The position numbers and the translations under genes were made by a program. The notes below the pieces were generated by a model, which saw nothing but the letters and a program-made list of their open reading frames with translations, made no database searches and was not told where the DNA came from. A stretch of 7,255 bases of DNA from Hyphomicrobiales bacterium (GTDB taxonomy: Bacteria > Pseudomonadota > Alphaproteobacteria > Rhizobiales > Aestuariivirgaceae), in assembly GCA_027031305.1 (NCBI GenBank), contig JALVRJ010000037.1, positions 1-7,255 of the forward strand. The letters are read 5' to 3'. This document shows, in pieces, positions 1 through 5,634 of the stretch. Each line of letters begins with the position of its first letter. The first letter of the stretch is position 1.

Positions 1-1
1 G

Positions 2-382
2 AAAGAGGCGCGGGAAGAGAGGCTGAAGCCCCGGCCGCATCTCATCGAAACGCCGCTGGAAGAGCTCCTGACGCTGGACGAACCAGCCTTCCGCAAGATG
101 TTCGCGGGCACACCGGTGCGCCGCGCCGGCTACGAGCGGTTTCTTGCCAATGTCTGCATCGCCGCCGGCAACAGCAACAATGTTGCCCTTGCGCCTTTGC
201 TTGAACGCCTTTTGAGCGATAACGTCCCTCCGCTGGCCCGCGCCATGGCCGTCTGGGCACTTTCCCGGCGATTGCCCCCGGCGGAATTCGCCGCCCTGCG
301 CCAGGCACGCCTGCCAGGGGAACGGGAAGCGCTGGTGCGTGCCGAGTGGGATGAACCGTCCCGAGCGGGACGATTCACCTGA
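2..382 (+). CDS. queG: Epoxyqueuosine reductase QueG, C-terminal part (5' end outside window)
   Basis: The frame is open from the window edge to TGA at 380-382 and gives 126 residues, about the last third of a protein usually around 350-380 residues long. QueG reduces epoxyqueuosine to queuosine in the wobble base of certain tRNAs, using cobalamin and two 4Fe-4S clusters in the cytoplasm. The cobalamin and cluster-binding parts lie upstream and cannot be checked. The visible part matches the family's C-terminal end: an acidic 'PLEELLTLDEPAFRKMF' segment, then 'GTPVRRAGYERFLANVCIA' and 'AGNS', then a HEAT-like helical stretch ('LARAMAVWALSRR'). The last 15-20 residues are poorly conserved. The gene runs into a hairpin and the rpsT promoter, so rpsT appears to be transcribed separately. 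Identification rests on remembered family patterns. Confidence 0.85.
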   Translation, partial: KEAREERLKPRPHLIETPLEELLTLDEPAFRKMFAGTPVRRAGYERFLANVCIAAGNSNNVALAPLLERLLSDNVPPLARAMAVWALSRRLPPAEFAALRQARLPGEREALVRAEWDEPSRAGRFT

Positions 383-408
383 GCGCGAAAGCGCGCTCTG
401 CGGTGAAT
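373..408 (+). other. Long hairpin across the queG stop codon
   Basis: Two nested stems can be read: an outer 7-bp stem (ATTCACC 373-379 with GGTGAAT 402-408) and an inner 7-bp stem (GAGCGCG 381-387 with CGCGCTC 392-398), capped by the four-base loop AAAG. It covers the queG stop codon and ends two bases before the -35 box of the rpsT promoter. No T tract follows, so it is not a standard intrinsic terminator. It could slow or end queG transcripts or protect their 3' ends; that role is inferred. Confidence 0.5.
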
Positions 409-410
409 GG

Positions 411-440
411 TTGACCTTGCGCCGCCTTTCGCCGTATAAG
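411..440 (+). promoter_or_regulatory. Sigma-70-type promoter of rpsT
   Basis: TTGACC (411-416) and TATAAG (435-440) are separated by 18 bases and match the TTGACA/TATAAT consensus at five of six positions each. A start near 446-448 would give an untranslated leader of about 92 bases before the rpsT ATG. This is the best promoter match in the window, as expected for a highly expressed ribosomal protein gene. Confidence 0.75.
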
Positions 441-451
441 CGCGCACATCG

Positions 452-490
452 GGTGCAGGCACCGTCCTTTCATGGGTGGCGCCTGCTTTT
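452..490 (+). promoter_or_regulatory. Terminator-like hairpin in the rpsT leader (possible attenuator)
   Basis: GCAGGC (455-460) pairs with GCCTGC (481-486). The stem continues inward with ACC (461-463) and GGT (475-477) across a three-base bulge, and TTTT (487-490) follows directly. It lies between the likely rpsT promoter and the rpsT start. A competing small hairpin, GGTG (452-455) with CACC (460-463), uses part of the same left arm, so the two folds exclude each other. That is the layout of an attenuator, but the stem is short and bulged and regulation is inferred only. S20 is known to autoregulate in enterobacteria by another (translational) route. Confidence 0.4.
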
Positions 491-539
491 CTGGTTGAGA
501 ATGATCACTTGCTTTGAGAAATCCACGGGGTAGCTGACC

Positions 540-818
540 ATGCCCAATACCAAGGCGGCCAAGAAGGCTCTGCGCGTGGCGCAACGCCGCACCATCATCA
601 ACAAGGCGCGCAAGTCGCGCGTGCGCACCTTCATCCGCAAGGTGGAGCGCGCCATTGACGCCGGCGATCTGGAGGCGGCCCGGGAGGCTTTCCGCGCCGC
701 CCAGCCGGAAGTCATGAAGGGCGCCCAACGAGGCGTCATGCACAAGAAGACAGCGGCGCGAAAGATCTCCCGCCTGCACCGCAAGATCAAGGCGCTGGAG
801 ACCGGTGCACAGGCCTGA
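540..818 (+). CDS. rpsT: 30S ribosomal protein S20 (bS20)
   Basis: This 92-residue basic protein binds 16S rRNA early in small-subunit assembly. The family signature is clear: 'MPNTKAAKKALRVAQRR' at the start, then 'NKARKSRVRTFIRKVE' (about residues 21-36), an acidic helix with 'AIDAGDLEAAREAFRAAQP', and the 'GVMHKKTAARKISRL' segment near 65-79 with 'H-K-K-x-A-A-R-x-x-S-R-L', the best-conserved part of S20. The length is typical of alphaproteobacteria. The ATG at 540 follows a modest purine-rich stretch (CGGGGTAG, 525-532) and gives the standard MPNT start. It has its own promoter (411-440), a leader with a possible attenuator, and a strong terminator after the stop, so it is probably transcribed alone. 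Confidence 0.97.
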   Translation: MPNTKAAKKALRVAQRRTIINKARKSRVRTFIRKVERAIDAGDLEAAREAFRAAQPEVMKGAQRGVMHKKTAARKISRLHRKIKALETGAQA

Positions 819-847
819 GCCAACGAGTCGAAGCGACTAGGCACCAC

Positions 848-874
848 ACCGCGCCAGCCCCTGGCGCGGTTTTT
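848..874 (+). terminator. Intrinsic terminator of rpsT
   Basis: ACCGCGCCAG (848-857) and CTGGCGCGGT (861-870) form a perfect 10-bp stem with the three-base loop CCC. The final T of the arm and the next four bases make a run of five T. It starts 30 bases after the rpsT stop. This is one of the two textbook terminators in the window and separates rpsT from argD. Confidence 0.93.
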
Positions 875-932
875 CGTTTCCATCGCGTGCCAGGAGCCTC
901 GCGCCGATCAATCTCCGAGGGGAGGCAAGAGC

Positions 933-2138
933 ATGAACGACGAGAGCAGGGAATCCTCGCACATCATGCCCACCTACGCGCGTGCCGATATCGCCTTCGA
1001 ACGCGGCGAGGGTGCGCGCCTGTTCGACCTGGCAGGCAACGAGCACATCGACCTGCTGGCCGGCATCGGCGTTGTCTCCCTCGGCCATTGCCATCCGCAT
1101 CTGGTGGAAGCGGTGGAAGAGCAGGCGAAGAGGTTGTGGCACGTTTCCAATCTCTACCATATCCCCGAGGCCGAAAAGGCGGCGGCTAGGCTGTGTGCCA
1201 TGAGCTTCGCCGACGTCGTGTTCTTCAACAATTCCGGGGCGGAGGCCATCGAGGCCGCCATCAAGGTGGCGCGCAAGCACTTCGCCGCCGCCGGCGAGCC
1301 ACGGAAAAACCGCATCATCACCTGCGAGGGCGCCTTTCATGGACGTACGCTGGGAGCGCTGGCGGCGGGCGGCAACGAGAAACACCTGGAGGGCTTCGAA
1401 CCGCGCTGCCCCGGCTTCATCCAGCTGCCGCGCGAGAACGAGAAGGCCGTGCGTGCGGCCATCACGCCGGAGGTGGCGGCCATTCTCGTGGAGCCGGTGC
1501 AGGGTGAGGGCGGCATCTTCGCCTTTTCCGAGGAGTTCCTGCGCTTCCTGCGGGCGGTGTGCGACGAGCACGGCATTCTGCTCATTTTCGACGAGATCCA
1601 GTGCGGGATGGGGCGCACCGGGCGCATGTTCGCCTGCGAGCACGCCGGGGTGTGGCCGGACATCATGGCGCTGGCCAAGGGGCTGGGCGGCGGCTTTCCC
1701 GTCGGCGCCTGCCTGGCAACGCGGGAGGCGGCCTCCGGCATGGCGCCGGGCACGCATGGCTCCACCTTCGGCGGCAACCCGCTGGCCATGGCGGCGGTGA
1801 ACGCGGTGCTGGACGTGATGGAAAATTCCGCCTTCCTGCCGCGGGTGTGGGAAGCGGCGGAAAGGCTGGACATGGCACTAAGGCGGCTGGCGGAGGATTT
1901 TTCCGACGTGGTGCTGGGCCTGCGCGGGCGCGGGCTGATGCGCGGGCTGCGCCTGAAGGACGGCGTGGCCAACGCCGATCTCGTGCGCCTGGCGCTTAAG
2001 GAACGGGTGCTGGTGTGCGGCGCGGGCGAAAACGTGGTGCGCCTGCTTCCGCCGCTCGTGATCACGGACGCGGAGCTGGACGAGGGACTGGCGCGCCTGC
2101 GCCGGGCGCTGGAGCGGCTGGCGCACGAAACGGGCTGA
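933..2138 (+). CDS. argD: Acetylornithine aminotransferase ArgD
   Basis: This 401-residue class III PLP-dependent aminotransferase makes N2-acetylornithine from N-acetylglutamate semialdehyde and glutamate in the cytoplasmic arginine pathway; family members often also serve lysine synthesis as succinyl-DAP aminotransferase. Visible motifs are an N-terminal 'YARADIAFERGEGARLFD', 'NNSGAEAIEAAIK' (99-111) of the phosphate-binding region, 'GAFHGRT' (133-139) with the aromatic residue that stacks on PLP, 'EPVQGEGG' (187-194), 'FDEIQCGMGRTG' (219-230) with Asp220 that contacts the pyridine nitrogen, 'ALAKGLGGGFPVGA' (246-259) with Lys249 as the Schiff-base lysine, and 'THGSTFGGNPL' (274-284). Length and motifs are complete. 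The ATG at 933 follows a strong GAGGGGAGG (917-925) at 7 bases. No clear promoter lies between the rpsT terminator and the start. It is followed by argF, a common alphaproteobacterial pairing. Confidence 0.95.
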   Translation: MNDESRESSHIMPTYARADIAFERGEGARLFDLAGNEHIDLLAGIGVVSLGHCHPHLVEAVEEQAKRLWHVSNLYHIPEAEKAAARLCAMSFADVVFFNNSGAEAIEAAIKVARKHFAAAGEPRKNRIITCEGAFHGRTLGALAAGGNEKHLEGFEPRCPGFIQLPRENEKAVRAAITPEVAAILVEPVQGEGGIFAFSEEFLRFLRAVCDEHGILLIFDEIQCGMGRTGRMFACEHAGVWPDIMALAKGLGGGFPVGACLATREAASGMAPGTHGSTFGGNPLAMAAVNAVLDVMENSAFLPRVWEAAERLDMALRRLAEDFSDVVLGLRGRGLMRGLRLKDGVANADLVRLALKERVLVCGAGENVVRLLPPLVITDAELDEGLARLRRALERLAHETG

Positions 2139-2144
2139 GCGGTG

Positions 2145-2224
2145 TGCCTGTGCGGCCTGCCTGTCAAGGGCGCGAAGCGCCGCCTTCGGCGGGCAACCCC
2201 CTTGACAGGCAGGCCGCACAGGCA
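2145..2224. repeat. 80-bp palindrome with perfect 26-bp arms between argD and argF
   Basis: The arms at 2145-2170 and 2199-2224 are exact reverse complements over 26 bases, separated by 28 bases. The loop contains its own small hairpin (CCGCC 2180-2184 with GGCGG 2188-2192). The inner arm ends read TGTCAAGGG and CCCTTGACA. It starts six bases after the argD stop. No T run follows, so it is unlike an ordinary terminator, although as RNA it would be a very stable stem. I see no flanking target-site duplication and no second copy in the window. It resembles the dispersed palindromes found in many proteobacterial genomes, but whether this one is repeated elsewhere cannot be known here. Confidence 0.85.
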
Positions 2225-2247
2225 AGGCTGGAAGTGTCCTCCCCCGA

Positions 2248-2284
2248 TTGGGAAAAAAATGCAGGCTGCACTTTTTCTTCCCAA
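2248..2284 (+). other. Imperfect dyad in the argF leader
   Basis: TTGGG (2248-2252) pairs with CCCAA (2280-2284), and TGCAG (2260-2264) with CTGCA (2266-2270). The run of seven A (2253-2259) partly pairs with a T-rich stretch (2272-2276) across mismatches. It lies between the 80-bp palindrome and the argF ribosome binding site. The T-rich right side could act as a weak terminator, or the dyad could bind a regulator. No function is shown by the sequence. Confidence 0.35.
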
Positions 2285-2330
2285 CCGGAGGAGGCTGAAA
2301 ACGAATGCTCCAGAGTGAAGTGAGAGGATC

Positions 2331-3263
<933 letters not shown>

Positions 3264-3284
3264 TCTAGCCCGGCGTGATTTTCT

Positions 3285-3331
3285 GCCCGGGAAAGAAGAG
3301 CCCCGGAGATGCACTTTTCCCTTCTCCGGGC
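3285..3331 (+). other. Overlapping inverted repeats between argF and the next gene
   Basis: Several pairings compete. CCCGGAGA (3302-3309) pairs exactly with TCTCCGGG (3323-3330) around a 13-base loop; GCCCGG (3285-3290) pairs with CCGGGC (3326-3331); GGGAAA (3289-3294) pairs with TTTCCC (3316-3321). No T run follows the distal arm. The block ends 15 bases before the next start codon, so it could affect argF 3' ends or translation of the downstream gene. The frame of the next gene stays open through it from a GTG at 3275. Confidence 0.45.
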
Positions 3332-3346
3332 AAGAACGATATTCCC

Positions 3347-4000
3347 ATGAAAATCCTCGAGGCCCTCGCCATGCCCCTGCCGCGTCTGCTCAAAGATCTG
3401 TTCAAGCGTCCACGTGTCGATGGCCCCGAGGAGCTGGAGGCGTTCTGGCAGGCGCGCGCCGCCTTCATCGCCCAGAAATGCGTCATTGAATATTGTCGTG
3501 CCCGCGCCGGCCTGAACTGGCAGCGGCTGTTTTCCGAGCCGCTTTTTCAGCGCGCCGTGCACGAGGCCAGCTGGCGCGCCTGGCGGGTTACCCTGCTCGA
3601 CGTGGCCGAAATGCTCGACGCCACCTTCCGCCCCCATGTTCCGGTGCCCGACGCCATGCACGATTGGCTGCGTGAGGCGGGCGGCCGCATCATCGCCCGC
3701 CAGCGCCGGGAAATGCCGGACACCCTGGGCCCCGCGTTTGCCGAGGCCACGCACGCCCGCGTGGAAGCCCTGCTGGAAACGCTGCGCGCGCGCCCGCCCC
3801 TACCGGTGAAGGACATCGCCAGGCAGCGGGCACGGGAGGTGTTCGACGCCATTCCCATCCATCCCGACCTCAAGGCCCCGGACGAGGACTACGTGACGAA
3901 CACGCTCAGGGTGTTCCTCGTGCGCGCCTGCGACGACCTGAAGACGCGCGCCGAGGTACCCTTTCTGGCGCGGCGCGTGGTTGGCGTTTCGAAGCGTTGA
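3347..4000 (+). CDS. Conserved alphaproteobacterial protein of unknown function
   Basis: This 217-residue protein resembles a family I recall from alphaproteobacteria, sometimes labelled 'esterase' without visible justification: I see no G-x-S-x-G nucleophile motif. It has no signal peptide or membrane segment and looks cytoplasmic and helical. The probable conserved core is 'AAFIAQKCVIEYCRARAGLNW' region (38-58, with Cys45 and Cys50), then 'IPIHPDL' (169-175) and 'DEDYVTNTLRVFLVRAC' (179-195). The start is uncertain. ATG at 3347 has only a weak AAGAA upstream; ATG at 3371 (209 residues, MPLPRLLK) has GAGG eight bases upstream; GTG at 3275 would read through the inverted repeats and is less likely. 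It lies 83 bases after argF in the same direction and just before tRNA-Phe. In many relatives argF is followed by hslO; here this gene takes that place. Confidence 0.75.
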   Translation: MKILEALAMPLPRLLKDLFKRPRVDGPEELEAFWQARAAFIAQKCVIEYCRARAGLNWQRLFSEPLFQRAVHEASWRAWRVTLLDVAEMLDATFRPHVPVPDAMHDWLREAGGRIIARQRREMPDTLGPAFAEATHARVEALLETLRARPPLPVKDIARQRAREVFDAIPIHPDLKAPDEDYVTNTLRVFLVRACDDLKTRAEVPFLARRVVGVSKR

Positions 4001-4007
4001 AAAAGGC

Positions 4008-4037
4008 TTGTCAGGCCCCTCCGCCCTCCTGTATATA
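4008..4037 (+). promoter_or_regulatory. Promoter of tRNA-Phe
   Basis: TTGTCA (4008-4013) and TATATA (4032-4037) are 18 bases apart, with five of six and four to five of six matches to consensus. The -10 box ends 16 bases before the mature tRNA, giving a short 5' leader for RNase P to remove. It begins seven bases after the upstream stop codon. Confidence 0.65.
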
Positions 4038-4053
4038 CGCCGCCAGGCCATTC

Positions 4054-4129
<76 letters not shown>

Positions 4130-4145
4130 CTTTCCTTCCCCTCCT

Positions 4146-4167
4146 CACCGGCCCTTACGGTGCTTTT
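4146..4167 (+). terminator. Weak terminator after tRNA-Phe
   Basis: CACCG (4146-4150) pairs with CGGTG (4158-4162) around a seven-base loop, followed by CTTTT (4163-4167). The stem is only 5 bp and the T run is short, so strength is doubtful. Its place, 16 bases after the tRNA, is right for a terminator. Confidence 0.4.
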
Positions 4168-4248
4168 CCGCATTGTCTGGCGACCGCCTTCGTGATACCC
4201 AAGGCCTGATTTCACCCACGATCATGCAACTTGCGAGGATACGACATC

Positions 4249-4764
4249 ATGACCGACAAGGATTCCGGCAACGGCCAGGCGCGCGAGGGCGCCGAGGCGC
4301 AGCAGCAGGGTGGTGAGCCGCAGCTGAGCGTTCTGGGGCAGTATCTGAAGGACCTCTCCTTCGAGAACCCCAACGCGCCACAGGTTCTCTCCCTTCAGGC
4401 CCAGCCCGAAATCAGGATCAACGTCAACGTCAACGCCAACCAGATGGGCGAGAACGACTATGAGGTGATCCTCGAGCTGGAGGCCCATGCCGAGCACGAG
4501 AAGCAGGTGATCTTCCACGTCGAGCTGGCCTATGCCGGTATTTTCCGCCTGCTCAACATCCCCCAGGAAATGCTGGGCGCGGCCGTGCTCATCGAATGCC
4601 CGCGCATGTTGTTCCCCTTCGCCCGGCGCATTCTGGCCGACGCCACGCGCGATGGCGGCTTCCCGCCGCTGATGCTCGATCCCATCGATTTTGCCGCCAT
4701 GTATGCCCAGCGGATGCAGCAGGCCGAGGCCGAAGGTGGCGCCGAGGGTCAGCAGGCCAGCTGA
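4249..4764 (+). CDS. secB: Protein-export chaperone SecB
   Basis: This 171-residue protein is a tetrameric cytoplasmic chaperone that keeps precursors unfolded and passes them to SecA for Sec export. Signatures are '[14 protein letters not shown]' (31-44), '[17 protein letters not shown]' (57-73), '[15 protein letters not shown]' (91-105) and the nearly invariant block with '[14 protein letters not shown]' (115-128) and '[17 protein letters not shown]' (136-152). The first 25 residues and the last 15 are Gln/Glu/Ala/Gly-rich, variable and probably disordered, as is usual in this class. ATG at 4249 is chosen because AGGA (4236-4239) lies nine bases upstream and MTDKD is a typical start; a TTG at 4231 is in frame but has no such site. 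It stands alone, with a strong terminator behind it. Confidence 0.96.
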   Translation: MTDKDSGNGQAREGAEAQQQGGEPQLSVLGQYLKDLSFENPNAPQVLSLQAQPEIRINVNVNANQMGENDYEVILELEAHAEHEKQVIFHVELAYAGIFRLLNIPQEMLGAAVLIECPRMLFPFARRILADATRDGGFPPLMLDPIDFAAMYAQRMQQAEAEGGAEGQQAS

Positions 4765-4790
4765 GCGTTTTGACGCGTCATGGAAGAACG

Positions 4791-4823
4791 AAAACGCCAA
4801 TGGCGCCCGCCATTGGCGTTTTT
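4791..4823. terminator. Strong, probably bidirectional intrinsic terminator after secB
   Basis: The arms AAAACGCCAATGGC (4791-4804) and GCCATTGGCGTTTT (4809-4822) form a perfect 14-bp stem with the loop GCCC and a run of five T (4819-4823). The matching A run on the left gives a T run on the other strand, so it could also stop transcripts arriving from the minus-strand gene at 5171-5446. Confidence 0.93.
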
Positions 4824-4841
4824 CATTGCCGTCAAGGCTTT

Positions 4842-4861
4842 CGCCGCCGCCCACGGCGGCG
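4842..4861. other. GC-rich 8-bp hairpin after the secB terminator
   Basis: CGCCGCCG (4842-4849) pairs with CGGCGGCG (4854-4861) around CCCA. No T run follows. It lies in noncoding sequence and has no assigned role; short GC palindromes like this can arise by composition alone. Confidence 0.4.
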
Positions 4862-4934
4862 CGAGGACAATGCCAGGTTGCGCAAGGGCTGACCGTGAAA
4901 CCGCCCGCGCCCCAACACGCCATGAGGCCCACAT

Positions 4935-4981
4935 CCCCGCTCAACCACCTGGTTTCCACAATATCGGGTGGTTGGGCGGGG
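4935..4981. other. 15-bp hairpin within the secB-DUF1150 gap
   Basis: CCCCGCTCAACCACC (4935-4949) pairs with GGTGGTTGGGCGGGG (4967-4981) over 15 positions, 14 Watson-Crick and one G-U, around a 17-base AT-richer loop (4950-4966). It is too long for chance in a short intergenic stretch and has no T run. It lies inside the inverted-repeat-bounded element and supports the view that the element is structured. Confidence 0.65.
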
Positions 4982-5080
4982 GAGTGGGCCGGAACCGCCC
5001 GCGCTTCAGCGCAAAAAAGAGCAACCCCGCCAGGAGCCGCCCTCTCGTCATGCCAGAATGCATGAAGGATCACGCAGAAA

Positions 5081-5137
5081 GCCCCGCGCCCCCACTTGGG
5101 CCCCATATCATGAAAGACAAGGGCTTGGGCGCGGGGC
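5081..5137 (-). terminator. Possible terminator of the minus-strand DUF1150 gene
   Basis: Read on the minus strand, GCCCCGCGCCC (5137-5127) pairs exactly with GGGCGCGGGGC (5091-5081), an 11-bp GC stem, followed by TTTCT (5080-5076). It begins 34 bases after the stop of the minus-strand gene. The 35-base loop is long and the T run short, so it is weaker than the other terminators. It shares its first arm with the right end of the inverted-repeat element. Confidence 0.45.
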
Positions 5138-5170
5138 AGTTTCACCGGTCGGACATTACGCGATCTGGTA

Positions 5171-5446
5171 TCAGTGCACGCTGGCCGGTTCCAGCTCCTG
5201 TTCGAAGAGATTGGCCAGCGCGCCGGCCTTGCTGTCGGCGATTAGGATGGGTTGGCCATCGGCGTGAAACACGCCGTAGAGCTTCGCTCCCGGCGGCGCG
5301 TCGATGGGCGCACCAATGAGACGCGCGGCCTCTTCCACCCGGATGGGGCGAATGTAGGCCACCTCGCCGCCGCCCATCCGCGCCAGGTCCAGCGGGCTGA
5401 CCTGCCCGCGTTTCTCGGGCTTCTTGTGCGTCTTGTTCACGTTCAT
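5171..5446 (-). CDS. DUF1150 family protein
   Basis: This 91-residue protein has the two conserved blocks I associate with DUF1150, a small alphaproteobacterial family: 'GGGEVAYIRPI' (25-35) and 'HADGQPILIADSKAGALAN' (61-79), ending in the typical 'ASVH'. Its biochemical role is not known. In many relatives the gene sits directly downstream of a small heat-shock protein (Hsp20) gene, which suggests a link to stress proteins. No hsp20 is present in this window; it stands apart and diverges from an SDR gene. ATG at 5446-5444 has AGGA seven bases upstream on the minus strand. The first 18 residues are basic and variable. It has no signal peptide or membrane segment. A short in-frame-open reading frame upstream overlaps its start by four bases. 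Confidence 0.87.
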   Translation of the reverse strand: MNVNKTHKKPEKRGQVSPLDLARMGGGEVAYIRPIRVEEAARLIGAPIDAPPGAKLYGVFHADGQPILIADSKAGALANLFEQELEPASVH

Positions 5447-5634
5447 GGCGCTGTCCTGGTCTTGCTAGCCTTGCGCGTCCCGGCGCCTTCGCACGGGACG
5501 AAATTGCCTTTCATGACTGGCAGATGGTAACGATGATGCCGACGTTCAAGGTGCCTGGTCTCCGTGCTGGTAGGGCAAGGCATTAATTTTCTGGAAGAAT
5601 TCCATCTTCCACCATGTCGCGGGAGTATTGGTTC
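5447..5634. promoter_or_regulatory. Divergent intergenic region with two inverted repeats
   Basis: These 188 bases separate the DUF1150 start (minus) from the SDR start (plus), so promoters for both should be here. I see no convincing -35/-10 pair in either direction. CGTCCCG (5476-5482) pairs with CGGGACG (5494-5500) around 11 bases, in the leader of the minus-strand gene. TGGAAGA (5592-5598) pairs with TCTTCCA (5605-5611) around six bases, in AT-richer sequence just ahead of the SDR gene, and is a reasonable operator candidate. Confidence 0.4.

Larger units (their letters stand above)
4891..5150. repeat. Structured 260-bp noncoding element bounded by imperfect inverted repeats
   Basis: This fills most of the gap between secB and the minus-strand DUF1150 gene (4824-5170), where I find no convincing gene. 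The left end (4891-4915) and the reverse complement of the right end (5125-5150) align over about 26 positions with three single-base gaps and one mismatch. The shared blocks are GACC, GTGAAAC, GCCC, GCGCCC and AA. Inside lie a 15-bp hairpin (4935-4981) and a third copy of the GCCC-CGCGCCC block (5081-5091). There is no transposase and no clear target-site duplication. It could be a MITE-like nonautonomous element, a dispersed palindrome cluster, or a structured 3' region or RNA. The right end also serves in the likely terminator of the minus-strand gene. Confidence 0.45.

Noticed and set aside
3275..3346. GTG start adding 24 residues to the unknown gene after argF
   Set aside because: It has no ribosome binding site and would translate through inverted repeats that look like noncoding structure.
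4173..4201. TTGTCT followed by TGATACCC as a secB promoter
   Set aside because: The -10 match is poor at any allowed spacing; a promoter is expected after the tRNA terminator but this one is not convincing.
4222..5145. A 307-residue open frame on the minus strand covering secB and the gap after it
   Set aside because: It is antisense to a certain secB over more than half its length, has no family motif, and its openness is expected in GC-rich DNA. The part over the gap follows the inverted repeats.
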